Below are positions 44,905 through 53,290 of a stretch of DNA of 64,000 nt, in pieces. Location: positions 248,001 through 312,000 of the forward strand of contig CAVZII010000005.1 in the NCBI GenBank assembly GCA_963775275.1. The letters run 5' to 3'. The translations under genes were made by a program, and so were the position numbers. This stretch comes from JANWHQ01 sp963775275 (GTDB lineage Bacteria; Pseudomonadota; Alphaproteobacteria; Caulobacterales; Caulobacteraceae). Every line of letters starts with the position of its first letter. Position 1 is the stretch's first letter. A model generated the notes under the pieces. The model had not been told where the DNA came from. It searched no databases and was given only the letters and a program-made list of their open reading frames with translations.

Positions 44905-45270
44905 TCAGTAGCAGGCGCGAACCCGGACGTACTCCTGCAGGTAAGGATCCCACCGCCAGGACATGCGGCAGCGGCGCTCGTAGGCGTCGTAGGTCGGGCC
45001 CGCGTAATAGTCAGGCGCCGGACCGTAGTCGTAGCGGGCGGGCGGACCGTAACTGTAGCTGTAGCCGTAGTCGTCGTGGCGCCCGCCGCTCGCCAGCGCG
45101 GCGCCTATGGCGAGGCCAACGATGCCTGCGGCGACCGCGGCGCCGGAGTCGCCGTGGCGGTAGTGACCCCTGCCCCCATGATCCCAATCGCGGGCGGATG
45201 CGGGAACGGCGGCGGCCAACGCGCCGGCGGCGACAACGCCGGCCAGGGCGCCTGTCAGGATCTTGTTCAT
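44905..45270 (-). CDS. Small secreted Tyr/Gly-rich protein
   Basis: A 121-residue exported protein. A signal peptide (KILTGALAGVVAAGALAAAV) ends near ASA; then HGGRGHYRHGDS, a hydrophobic Gly/Ala stretch AAGIVGLAIGAALASG of the glycine-zipper kind, and a tail full of Tyr pairs (YGYSYSYGPPARYDYG) ending with two Cys in RRCRMSW and RVRACY. GAGGAGGG lies 7 bp before the ATG at 45270. Similar periplasmic or envelope-associated proteins are common and uncharacterised. Convergent with the cytochrome gene. Confidence 0.65.
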   Translation of the reverse strand: MNKILTGALAGVVAAGALAAAVPASARDWDHGGRGHYRHGDSGAAVAAGIVGLAIGAALASGGRHDDYGYSYSYGPPARYDYGPAPDYYAGPTYDAYERRCRMSWRWDPYLQEYVRVRACY

Positions 45271-45467
45271 CGTACCCTCCTCGAAGGCCGTCTTGATGTT
45301 CGCTCGCGATGTTTGCGAGGTTGCGCGCACCTTCCATCCCGAGCGCTGAACCCCCGCTGAACGAGCCGGATGCGGAACCGTTCAGGCAATGGCCAAGCCG
45401 ACGCCGAGCTTGCAGCGCGCGGCGGCAAGGCATAGGCGCGAATCCAAAGCGCGAAGGGAGCCGTCCA

Positions 45468-47309
45468 ATGACCATCACCCGCCGGGACCTTCTGGCGTCG
45501 GGCGTCAGCGTCCCGGCCTCAGCCGTGCTTCCTCGATTCGCCTTGGCGGCCCCATCGACGACGAGGGCGAACGCCGCCTCGGACGCCCTGCTCGAGTCGG
45601 TGGCCGAGGAGATTCTGGCCGAATATCCGGAGAATGCGACCTTCTTTGGCGTCGACGCCGGCAAACGCGCCGCCCTGTCGCACCGGCTCACGGACCGCTC
45701 GATCGCCGGCGACCTGGCGCGGGCCGAAAGCTGCGAGCGGCGGCTTAGGCGGCTGAAGCAGGTGGACCGCAGCCGCCTCACCGGCGTCGCGGCGGTGAAC
45801 TACGACAGCGCGCTCTATGCCCACCAGGTGGCGGCGGACGGCTACGCGCGCTTCAAGACCGGCGACAACGCGGTCCTCAACACCCTGCAGGCGGAGAGCA
45901 ACTCGCCCTATGCCGTCAGCCAGGCGACCGGCTTCTTCCCGACCATCCCCGACTTCCTGGACAGCCAGCACCGGATCGAGACGGCCGACGACTGCGATGC
46001 CTATCTCGACCGCCTGACCGCCTTCGCCAAGGGGATGGACGACGAGAACGCGCGCATGCGGCGCGACGAGGCGCACGGCGTCATTGCGCCGGACTTCCTG
46101 CTGGATCTGACGATCGGCCAGATGACGGACTTCAGCGGCAAGCCGATCGAGGACTGGGGGCTGGTCACTTCGCTCGCGCGCCGCGCCCAGGGCAAAGCGA
46201 TCGCGGGCGATTGGGCCGGGCGGGCGCAGCGGCTTTGCGAACAGCAAGTCGCGCCGGCGATCGACCGGCAGCTGGCGGTCCTCAAGGACCTGCGCGCCAA
46301 GGCGACCCACGACGCCGAAGTCTGGAAGCTGCCCGACGGGGAGGCCTATTACGCCTGGTTCCTGAAGGAAGGCACGACCACGCCGCTGACGGCCGCGCAG
46401 GTGCATGCGATGGGCCTGGACCAGACGCGCGCCCTGACCGCCCAGATGGACGACCTGCTGCGGTCCCAGGGCATGAGCAAGGGCTCGGTCGGCGAACGCC
46501 TGATGGCGCTCAACAAGGACCCGCGCTTCCTGTTCCCGAACACCGACGAAGGCCGCCGACAGCTGCTCGCCTACCTGAACGGCGTGGTGGCGGCGATGCG
46601 CGCCAAGCTGCCCAAGGCGTTCGCGACCCTGCCCAAGGCCGACCTGGTCATCAAGCGCGTGCCGCCCGCCATCGAGGCGGGCGCGCCCAGCGGCTACGAG
46701 CAGGACGGCTCGATCGACGGGACGCGGCCGGCCAGCTACTACATCAACCTCAAGGACACGGGCGACTGGCCGAAGTTCACCCTGCCGACCCTGACCTTCC
46801 ACGAGGGCATCCCGGGCCACGTCTGGCAGGGCGTGTTCGCCCATCGCCTGCCGCTGATCCGGTCGATGCTGGCGTTCAACGCCTATGTCGAGGGCTGGGC
46901 GCTCTATGCGGAGCAGCTCGGCGACGAGCTCGGCCTCTACGCCGATGACCCCTTCGGCCGACTGGGCTATCTGCAGTCGATCCAGATGCGGGCCTGCCGG
47001 CTGGTGGTCGATACGGGCCTGCACGCCATGCGCTGGAGCCGAGAGAAGGCGATCGCCTGGTTCGTGGCCAACAATGGATCGCCGCGGCTCGACGCCGAGG
47101 TCGACCGCTACTGCGCCTGGCCGGGCCAAGCCTGCGGCTACAAGATCGGACATTCGGAGATCAACCGCCTGCGCGCCCGGGCCAAGGCGGCCCTCGGCAA
47201 GCGATTCGACCTTCGGACCTTCGATGACGCGCTGGTCAGATCAGGCGCCGTCCCCCTGACCGTGCTCAGCGGCATCGTCGACCGCTACATCACCACGCGA
47301 CGAGCCTGA
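45468..47309 (+). CDS. DUF885 family protein, Tat-exported, HExxxH-containing
   Basis: A 613-residue exported protein. The N-terminus TRRDLLASGVSVPASAV is a twin-arginine signal. The mature part is DUF885: YPENATFFGVD near the start, the Tat-domain body rich in helices, and the C-terminal metallopeptidase-like block TLTFHEGIPGHVWQGVFAHR with an HExxxH-type motif, then YVEGWALYAEQLGDELGLY and GQACGYKIGHSEI. Family members are treated as putative zinc peptidases of the M3/M32-like clan, but their substrates are not known. AGGGAG precedes the ATG at 45468. Confidence 0.85.
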   Translation: MTITRRDLLASGVSVPASAVLPRFALAAPSTTRANAASDALLESVAEEILAEYPENATFFGVDAGKRAALSHRLTDRSIAGDLARAESCERRLRRLKQVDRSRLTGVAAVNYDSALYAHQVAADGYARFKTGDNAVLNTLQAESNSPYAVSQATGFFPTIPDFLDSQHRIETADDCDAYLDRLTAFAKGMDDENARMRRDEAHGVIAPDFLLDLTIGQMTDFSGKPIEDWGLVTSLARRAQGKAIAGDWAGRAQRLCEQQVAPAIDRQLAVLKDLRAKATHDAEVWKLPDGEAYYAWFLKEGTTTPLTAAQVHAMGLDQTRALTAQMDDLLRSQGMSKGSVGERLMALNKDPRFLFPNTDEGRRQLLAYLNGVVAAMRAKLPKAFATLPKADLVIKRVPPAIEAGAPSGYEQDGSIDGTRPASYYINLKDTGDWPKFTLPTLTFHEGIPGHVWQGVFAHRLPLIRSMLAFNAYVEGWALYAEQLGDELGLYADDPFGRLGYLQSIQMRACRLVVDTGLHAMRWSREKAIAWFVANNGSPRLDAEVDRYCAWPGQACGYKIGHSEINRLRARAKAALGKRFDLRTFDDALVRSGAVPLTVLSGIVDRYITTRRA

Positions 47310-47452
47310 CGCGACCACAGGTCCTGCGCGGCGCAGCCAAGCTGAACAGCGGATAACGACGATCTCACGACGCGTTCAGCGCCATGGGCGCCTAGTCCCC
47401 TCCACCCGCTGCAGGCCGCTCCGGCGCAGCGCCCGAAGGGACGGACTCCGCC

Positions 47453-48079
47453 ATGAAGATCGCAGCCATTTCAGTTGCCGTCATCGCCGCCGTGAGCGCC
47501 AGCGCGGCCGGGACGCCGAGCTTCGCCCAAGGCTATGGCGACCGGTACGCCCGGGACGACGGCGGCCGCTATGGCGGGGACTACGCCGGCGGACGCACGC
47601 CGGACCATGGCCGGCGTTCGGGCTTCCGCTGTGATGCGACCGAGCATCGCGCGGGCGCCGACGGGGCCGTGTTCGGCGCCCTGGCGGGCGCGGCGATGGG
47701 CGGCAGCCTGGCCCACCGCGGCGACCGGACGGGTGGGGCCGTCATCGGCGCCCTGTTCGGCGGCCTGATCGGAAACGCCATCGCCCGCAGCTCCGCCTCA
47801 AACTCCGACGCCTGCCAGGGCCAGACCGAGGACACAGGCTACCGCGGCGGATGGATCGTCCATGGCCGCAACAGCTACGGCCAGGACCGCTACGGCTGGA
47901 GCAGCCAGGACCGCTACGGCTCAAGCGGCTACGACGGCGATGGAAGCCGCTTGGGCGGGGCCAGCCGTGACGAAGGCGCCTATGGCGGCTACGGCTACGA
48001 CTACGGCTACGGCCAGGACGGCTCCGACCGGAGCCGCCATGACGACCGCCATCCTGACGTCGACGACGACAACGACTGA
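47453..48079 (+). CDS. Secreted glycine-zipper protein with Tyr/Gly/Asp-rich tail
   Basis: A 208-residue exported protein. A signal peptide (KIAAISVAVIAAVSASAAG) is followed by a Gly/Arg/Tyr region, a two-helix glycine zipper (GAVFGALAGAAMGGSLAH, then GGAVIGALFGGLIGNAIA) and a repetitive tail with repeats of QDRYG and GYGYDYGYG ending in Asp-rich DVDDDND. Glycine-zipper 2TM proteins insert in or associate with membranes; no function assigned. The tail resembles the Tyr-rich end of the protein at 44905, and both flank the DUF885 gene. Confidence 0.65.
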   Translation: MKIAAISVAVIAAVSASAAGTPSFAQGYGDRYARDDGGRYGGDYAGGRTPDHGRRSGFRCDATEHRAGADGAVFGALAGAAMGGSLAHRGDRTGGAVIGALFGGLIGNAIARSSASNSDACQGQTEDTGYRGGWIVHGRNSYGQDRYGWSSQDRYGSSGYDGDGSRLGGASRDEGAYGGYGYDYGYGQDGSDRSRHDDRHPDVDDDND

Positions 48080-48099
48080 CGCAACGGAGAGCCCGACGG

Positions 48100-48858
48100 T
48101 CAGGGCCAGCAGAAGGCCAGGCGGGTCTCGCCCTCCGCCAGGCCGTCGGGACCGAACCGCCGCTCGGCGATCTCGCCTCGCCCCGCCGAATCGACCGTGA
48201 CCACCGTGCTGCAGCGGGTCCCATAGACCGGATGGCGGATGAAGATGGCTGACGACAGCCGCTCTCGCTCCAGGTCCAGGCCCGTGCTCGGAAGAGCCTC
48301 GTCCGCCGGCCGCGCCTCATCGGCGAGGGCGGCGAACAGGGCGGCGCCATCCCAGTCACCGCGGTCCAGCCAGCCGCGGAGAGCAGCTTTCAACCGCATG
48401 GTCTTGGGCCATGGCTCATCGAGCGCGCCGTTGGAAAGGCCGTAGAGACCGGGCGGCAGGGCCTCGATCCTGGAATCGGGCCGGTTCATCGCGAACAGCG
48501 CTCCTTCCCCGTCCACGCCGATCAGATCGAACGGATTGAAGGTGGCCAGCTCAAGGCTCGACAGGTCGGCGCGGGCGTCCGGCTCGACCAGGAAGGTCCG
48601 CGTGAGCTGGCCTCGGGAGGGGCGGCCCTCGGCCGGCGGGCCGTATCCGCGCAGGTTGGTGACCACCGCCAGGCGGCCGCGCTCGGAGACGCCGAGCCAG
48701 GTTCCACCCGAGGCGAGGTCCACGCCGCCCAGGACGTGCGGCGCGTCCTCCCAGCGATGCAGCGGCAGCGTGGGTCGTGCGTGAAGCTCGTCGCGATTGC
48801 CGGCGAGCACCAGCGGCCAGTGCGGATGGACGCGCCAGGCGAAGGCCAGAACGCACAT
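48100..48858 (-). CDS. NRDE family protein (TANGO2-like)
   Basis: A 252-residue Ntn-hydrolase-fold protein. It begins MCVLAFAWRVHPHWPLVLAG with the conserved Cys 2 as potential nucleophile, then the name-giving NRDE in AGNRDELHARPT, and GGVDLASGGTWLGVSERGRL and AVVTNLRG. The family includes eukaryotic TANGO2; the biochemical role is unresolved, with haem or lipid handling proposed. The gene diverges from the acetyltransferase over 97 bp and ends 20 bp from the convergent glycine-zipper gene. Confidence 0.88.
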   Translation of the reverse strand: MCVLAFAWRVHPHWPLVLAGNRDELHARPTLPLHRWEDAPHVLGGVDLASGGTWLGVSERGRLAVVTNLRGYGPPAEGRPSRGQLTRTFLVEPDARADLSSLELATFNPFDLIGVDGEGALFAMNRPDSRIEALPPGLYGLSNGALDEPWPKTMRLKAALRGWLDRGDWDGAALFAALADEARPADEALPSTGLDLERERLSSAIFIRHPVYGTRCSTVVTVDSAGRGEIAERRFGPDGLAEGETRLAFCWP

Positions 48859-48955
48859 GCCGGAATCCCGGGCTGCGGCCGCCGACCGGCCTGCTCAAAG
48901 GGCCGACACTCTACCCCAGCGCCGGGGCACCGCTATGGTGAGCCGCGGAGGGCGC

Positions 48956-49531
48956 ATGACAGGCCGGGACGACAAGCCGACGGTGAGGATCGCAACGCCT
49001 GAAGACGGCGCAGCGTTCGCCGCCATCTATGCGCCCATCGTGGCCTCGACCCCGATCTCGTTCGAAACCGAGCCGCCCACGGCCGAGGAGATGGGCCGCC
49101 GAATCGCCGCGACTCTCGAGATCCTGCCCTGGCTTGCCGCGGTGCAGGACGGCGAGATCCTGGGCTACGCCTATGCGGGGCGGCACCGCGAACGGTCCGC
49201 CTATCGATGGTCGGTGGACGTGACGGCCTATGTCGCCGAGGCGTCGCGGCGACGGGGCGTCGGACGGCTGATCTATGGCAAGCTCATCCGTATACTGACA
49301 GCCCAGGGCTTCAGGTCAGCTTTCGCCGGCATCACCCTGCCCAACGCCGCGAGCGTGGGCCTGCACGAGGCCATGGGCTTCGAACCGATCGGCGTCTACC
49401 GCCAGGTGGGCTTCAAGCTGGGCCAGTGGCGCGACGTGGGCTGGTGGCGGCGGTCGCTGACCGACGATCCGGGCCCTCCGCGGGAGCCGGAGCCCTTCGA
49501 TGCCTGGCGTCGTCGGAGCGGCCGCGCCTAG
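48956..49531 (+). CDS. GNAT acetyltransferase, phosphinothricin/methionine-sulfoximine type
   Basis: A 191-residue acetyltransferase of the PAT/MnaT group. ATPEDGAAFAAIYAPIVAST near the start, ISFETEPPTAEEM, YAYAGRHRERSAYRWSVDVT and the acetyl-CoA loop SRRRGVGRLIYGKLI are close to enzymes that acetylate phosphinothricin, methionine sulfoximine or related amino acids; the ending GFKLGQWRDVGWWRR is also typical. GGAGG precedes ATG 48956; a longer frame upstream is Arg-rich and overlaps the NRDE gene. The end is 6 bp from the convergent IclR gene. Confidence 0.88.
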   Translation: MTGRDDKPTVRIATPEDGAAFAAIYAPIVASTPISFETEPPTAEEMGRRIAATLEILPWLAAVQDGEILGYAYAGRHRERSAYRWSVDVTAYVAEASRRRGVGRLIYGKLIRILTAQGFRSAFAGITLPNAASVGLHEAMGFEPIGVYRQVGFKLGQWRDVGWWRRSLTDDPGPPREPEPFDAWRRRSGRA

Positions 49532-49537
49532 GCCGCA

Positions 49538-50341
49538 TCAGGCGGCGAGGGCCTGGGCGATCTCGGCCGCGGCGGCGCGAAGGTCCGCAAGGCAGCCCGC
49601 CACCACCTGAGTGGCGCGCACGGCCCGACGCGTCCAGGTCAGGTTGAGACTCGCAGCGACCCGACCTTTGACGATGATCGGCACTGCGATGGAATCGCGC
49701 CCGTCATCCTGCATGAACCGCTGACCGCCCGTCTCGCCGGTCAGGAGCGGATCGCGCCGCCCATAACCCTGGGCCTGGGTCTGGGAGACAAGCCTGGCGA
49801 GCCAGCGAGGGTCGGAGGCGAAGGCGTCTTCCGGCCGCCGCTCGGCGTGCAGGATCTCGACGATCTCCTCGCGCTCGGCCTGGCCGCAGAACGCGAAGTA
49901 GGCGCGGCCCGTCGAGGTCAGGAGCATGTTTATGCGCGCGCCCACCGGGCCCAATGGCAGGTGCGGCACATGTGAGCGCGGCCTGTTGGTCTCGATCACC
50001 TCCATCTGCCCGCCGCGGCGGACCGCCAGGACCGAAGGCCAGTTCACCCGCTCGCACAGGCGCGCCATCACCGGCGACGCGAGCTCGACGAGCCGACGTT
50101 CGTCGTCGGCCCAGGACGGGCTCTGGGCGGGACCGCTGGACGGCAGGTATGCGCCGTCGGCCATGCGCTGCCAGATCAGGTTGCGCTCGGACAGGGTGCG
50201 CAGGATTCGCAGCAGCGTCGCCTTGGGCAGGCCGGTGATGGCGTGCAAGTCCTTCAGGCCAGCGCCCGGCCCCGTCTGCAGGGCCTGCAGCACGTCCAGC
50301 CCCCGCTCGAGGGCCCGGATCGACCTGACCGACGTCGCCAT
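49538..50341 (-). CDS. IclR family transcriptional regulator
   Basis: A 267-residue regulator. The winged HTH reads ALERGLDVLQALQTGPGAGL, then HAITGLPKATLLRILRTLSE, and the C-terminal effector domain has FCGQAEREEIVEILHAERRP and QDDGRDSIAVPIIVKGRVAA. I start at ATG 50341; another ATG at 50353 would place the start inside a palindrome (50353-50367). It diverges from an acyl-CoA synthetase and probably controls it in response to a carboxylate or CoA-linked ligand, as IclR proteins usually do for neighbouring catabolic genes. Confidence 0.9.
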   Translation of the reverse strand: MATSVRSIRALERGLDVLQALQTGPGAGLKDLHAITGLPKATLLRILRTLSERNLIWQRMADGAYLPSSGPAQSPSWADDERRLVELASPVMARLCERVNWPSVLAVRRGGQMEVIETNRPRSHVPHLPLGPVGARINMLLTSTGRAYFAFCGQAEREEIVEILHAERRPEDAFASDPRWLARLVSQTQAQGYGRRDPLLTGETGGQRFMQDDGRDSIAVPIIVKGRVAASLNLTWTRRAVRATQVVAGCLADLRAAAAEIAQALAA

Positions 50342-50352
50342 GACTTCGCACA

Positions 50353-50367
50353 TTTCACACAGTGAAA
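50353..50367. promoter_or_regulatory. Palindrome between IclR and synthetase genes, likely IclR operator
   Basis: TTTCAC-ACA-GTGAAA, six-bp arms exactly complementary about a 3-bp centre. It lies just upstream of the IclR start and about 95 bp before the synthetase start. The size and position suit an IclR dimer; the binding is inferred. Confidence 0.55.
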
Positions 50368-50461
50368 CGTTGGACGCAAGAGCGCTGGCGTGCGACCGGA
50401 GCGGCGGCGTAAGCCGGACAAGGCTGGCCGGGCGCGGCGACCCGACCGCCGGGAGACGCCG

Positions 50462-52033
50462 TTGAGGAACAGCGACTACTTCGACCGGAGCGCGGAGCTC
50501 CATCCTGACCGCGCGGCGCTCAGCGACGACGGTCGCAGCCTGACCTACGCCGAGGTGAAGGCGCTGACCGAGCGGCTGGCCCGGGCCATGCGCGGTCGCG
50601 GCCTCGGGCCGCAAGAGCCGGTGGCGATCTATTCGCCCAACCACGCCTCGGTGCTGCTGGCCCTTCTGGGGATCTGGCGGGCCCGGGCCGTGTGGATCCC
50701 GGTCAACTCGCGCAACGCGCTGGACGCCAACATCCAGTACCTGAACTACGTGCGCGCAGCTTGGCTGTTCTATCACTCCAGCGTCGCAGAGGATGCGGCG
50801 GCGATGCAGGCCTCCACGCCGAGCCTGCGCCAGCTGGTCTGCCTGGATCGTCCCGACGGGACCGCGCCATCGCTGGACGAGCTGATGGCGGCCGACCAGG
50901 CCGACCTGGCCGATCCGCATGACCCGCAGGAGGCGTTCGGCAGCCCGAACGAACGGGTGGCCATCATCGCTACAGGCGGCACGACGGGACCGGCCAAGGG
51001 CGTGATCGTCACGAACCGCAGCTGGGGCGCGATGGTCGAGACGGTGATCAACGCCATGCCGTGCGAGGCGCCGCCGGTGTGCCTGGCCACCGCGCCCCTG
51101 ACCCATGCGGCAGGTCCGGTGGCCATGGCCGCGCTCGCCATGGGCGCCACGGTCGTCATCCTGCCCCGGTTCGACGCGCTGGGAGTGATGGAGGCCATCG
51201 AGCGCGACCGGGTCACCCATATGTTCCTGCCGCCAACCGCGCTCTACGCGATGCTGGCGCACCCGCGCGTGAGCCAGTTCGACTACTCGAGCCTCAGGTA
51301 TTTCCTGCTCGCCGGCTCGCCGGTGTCGCCGGACAAGCTGAGGCAGGCGGTGGAGGTCTTCGGGCCCTGCATGTGCCAGAGCTACGGCCAGACCGAGTGC
51401 CACATGATCGCCACCTGGCTGCCGCCCGAAATCGTTGCGGCGGCGGCGCGGGGAGACCATCCCGAGCGCCTCGCCAGCTGTGGACGCGCCAGCTCTTCGG
51501 TCAGGGTCGAGCTCATGGATGACGATGGCCGGCTGCTGCCGCCCGGGGAGCCCGGCGAAGTCGTCGCCAAGGGCTCGCTCGTGGGCGAAGGCTACTTCGA
51601 GATGCCCGGGGCCACTGCGGCCGTGCGGACCTTCGGCTGGCACCACACCGGAGACGTGGCCTACCGCGACACGGACGGCTTCTTCTATATCGTCGACCGC
51701 AAGAAGGACATGATCGTGACGGGCGGCTTCAACGTCTACTCGGCCGAGGTCGAGGCGGCGGTGATGGAGCTGGACCAGGTGCGAGAATGCGCGGTCGTGG
51801 GCGTTCCGGACGAGAAGTGGGGCGAAGCGGTGACGGCCATCGTCGCGTTCAGACCCGGCGCGGCCCTCTTGGAGGCGGAGATCATCGAGCACTGCAAGCA
51901 GCGGCTGGGCGGCGTGAAGGCGCCGAAGGCCGTGCACATCTGGCCGGAGGTGCCGCGCACGCCGGCCGGCAAGTTCGACAAAAGGGCGATCCGCGCGACG
52001 TTCTGGTCAGGGACGGAACGACAGGTCCATTAG
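50462..52033 (+). CDS. Acyl-CoA synthetase (AMP-dependent ligase)
   Basis: A 523-residue ANL-superfamily enzyme that adenylates a carboxylic acid and transfers it to CoA. The P-loop IIATGGTTGPAKGVIV, adenine motif SYGQTECHMIATW, HHTGDVAYRDTDGFFYIVDR hinge with RKKDMIVTGGFNVYSAEVE, and catalytic Lys in PRTPAGKFDKR are all intact. The acid-pocket residues do not tell the substrate; an aromatic or medium-chain acid is plausible. I prefer TTG 50462 (GGGAG upstream) over a GTG at 50390, which adds 24 Arg-rich residues. The IclR gene is divergent. The stop overlaps the convergent helical gene's stop. Confidence 0.88.
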   Translation: MRNSDYFDRSAELHPDRAALSDDGRSLTYAEVKALTERLARAMRGRGLGPQEPVAIYSPNHASVLLALLGIWRARAVWIPVNSRNALDANIQYLNYVRAAWLFYHSSVAEDAAAMQASTPSLRQLVCLDRPDGTAPSLDELMAADQADLADPHDPQEAFGSPNERVAIIATGGTTGPAKGVIVTNRSWGAMVETVINAMPCEAPPVCLATAPLTHAAGPVAMAALAMGATVVILPRFDALGVMEAIERDRVTHMFLPPTALYAMLAHPRVSQFDYSSLRYFLLAGSPVSPDKLRQAVEVFGPCMCQSYGQTECHMIATWLPPEIVAAAARGDHPERLASCGRASSSVRVELMDDDGRLLPPGEPGEVVAKGSLVGEGYFEMPGATAAVRTFGWHHTGDVAYRDTDGFFYIVDRKKDMIVTGGFNVYSAEVEAAVMELDQVRECAVVGVPDEKWGEAVTAIVAFRPGAALLEAEIIEHCKQRLGGVKAPKAVHIWPEVPRTPAGKFDKRAIRATFWSGTERQVH

Positions 52034-52503
52034 GGTTCGACGACCACGCGGGTCGCCACCGCGTGCAGCCCCTCGAGGACGGCGCGCTCGGCGGCGCCGC
52101 CCCCTTTGCCCGCCATGACCCGCAGCAGACGGATGGTGTTCAAATGCACCGCCACCGCGTCGGCATTCCACCCGCCGGCGGTCCGCAGGCGGTCCAGCAG
52201 GTCGCAGAGGCTGAACGCCGCCTCGCCGAGCTCGGCCATGCCGCAGGAGCCGGCGACGCCCGCCACGGCGTTGGAGCGCTGATAGGCATCAACCAGGACT
52301 GTCGTCTCCGGCCGCTGAACGACCTTGTCCAGGAGCCGCTCCAACCGGGCGATGTCGGTGTCGATCGCGGCGATGCAGTCCTGGCGGATCGTCTCGAGGT
52401 TGGCCTCGGCGCGGGCGACCGCCTCGTCCAGGCGCACGCCGCCGGAACTGCGGATCATGCGAGTGAGCGGATTGTCGCGAAAAAAGTAGCGGATCTTGCT
52501 CAT
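52030..52503 (-). CDS. Helical protein paired with a receiver-like protein
   Basis: A 157-residue soluble all-helical protein. Helices follow from LDEAVARAEANLETIRQDCI through IARLERLLDKVVQRPETTVL, then SNAVAGVAGSCGMAELGEAA and FSLCDLLDRLRTAGGWNADA. The outline resembles an Hpt-like or chemotaxis-scaffold four-helix bundle, but I see no clear phosphorylatable His in the usual HxxKG context. Its ATG overlaps the stop of the receiver-like gene by 4 bp, which argues that the two proteins work together. No family named. Confidence 0.6.
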   Translation of the reverse strand: MSKIRYFFRDNPLTRMIRSSGGVRLDEAVARAEANLETIRQDCIAAIDTDIARLERLLDKVVQRPETTVLVDAYQRSNAVAGVAGSCGMAELGEAAFSLCDLLDRLRTAGGWNADAVAVHLNTIRLLRVMAGKGGGAAERAVLEGLHAVATRVVVEP

Positions 52504-53078
52504 GACGCGGCCTTCATCAGCATGGCTTGGTTCATGGAAAGCTCCGCGAGGGGGTCTTGAGGATCGTGGGATCGACGGTCGGTCATGCCCGGCGGAGGAC
52601 CCACGTCGTGAAAGCGCCGCTCAGGGCCGACGTAGGGGCCGGCTTCAATGAAGTGACGGTGCTCGCGCGCCACCCAAAGGATCCGCTCGAGCAGAACGGA
52701 CGGCGCCAGGGGCTTGGCGACCATGAAGTTGGAACCGCAGTCCCGGGCGCGGCTGACGTTGGCCTGACTGGTGTGGGCGCTCACCAGGATCACCGGAACG
52801 AAGGCGTTCGGCTCCAGCCCCGAGCGCCTGAGCCAGTGCACGAAGTCGCACCCGTCGGGCTCCCCTTCGCGCAGCTGGATCTCGGCGATGACGAGGTCGA
52901 GGCGGGTCCGTTCGGAGACGGCCCGGGCGCGGGCGACGTTGCTGCAGCGATGGAAATGGGTCGCCTGGAAGCCCGCCAGAATCTGGACGAGCACCTCCAC
53001 ACCCAACGGGCTGTCGAGCAGCAGGATCGACGCCTTGGAGAGGTTCAGCCTGACGTTGGGCGGGGCCGGAGCGTCCAT
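52500..53078 (-). CDS. Pseudo-receiver protein (response-regulator fold, Asp replaced)
   Basis: A 192-residue protein with a CheY-like fold: SILLLDSPLGVEVLVQILAG (first strand with only one acidic residue), DLVIAEIQLREGEPDGCDFV where Glu 66 occupies the phospho-acceptor place, VPVILVSAHTSQANVSRARD and the conserved Lys in NFMVAKPLAPSVLLERI. A 60-residue tail (EHRHFIEAGPYVGPERRFHD, then TDRRSHDP) is basic and Pro-rich. The ERRFHD-like tail is familiar from Caulobacterales single-domain regulators. The start at 53078 is preferred; a start at 53228 adds an uninformative 50 residues. Confidence 0.7.
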   Translation of the reverse strand: MDAPAPPNVRLNLSKASILLLDSPLGVEVLVQILAGFQATHFHRCSNVARARAVSERTRLDLVIAEIQLREGEPDGCDFVHWLRRSGLEPNAFVPVILVSAHTSQANVSRARDCGSNFMVAKPLAPSVLLERILWVAREHRHFIEAGPYVGPERRFHDVGPPPGMTDRRSHDPQDPLAELSMNQAMLMKAAS

Positions 53079-53290
53079 GGGCTCATCGAGGGCGGCGGCG
53101 GCGTCCGCCTCGACGGGAGGCGAAGGGAGGCCTGGCGACCAGTGCGCCAAGGTTGCGGCAGCGTGGTAAACGAACCCTTGCGGGCCGGTCCGGGGTCGCC
53201 CGATCGCGCAGGCGATCTGGCCGACCATGCTGGTCGGCCCGACGTCAGCGTCGTAATGCTCGGGCCAAAGCCGACGCTCGAGAGGATTCC

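Noticed and set aside
50354..51937. N-terminal extension of the IclR frame opposite the acyl-CoA synthetase.
   Set aside because: The IclR domain begins at 50341 with a normal HTH; everything upstream is antisense to the synthetase.
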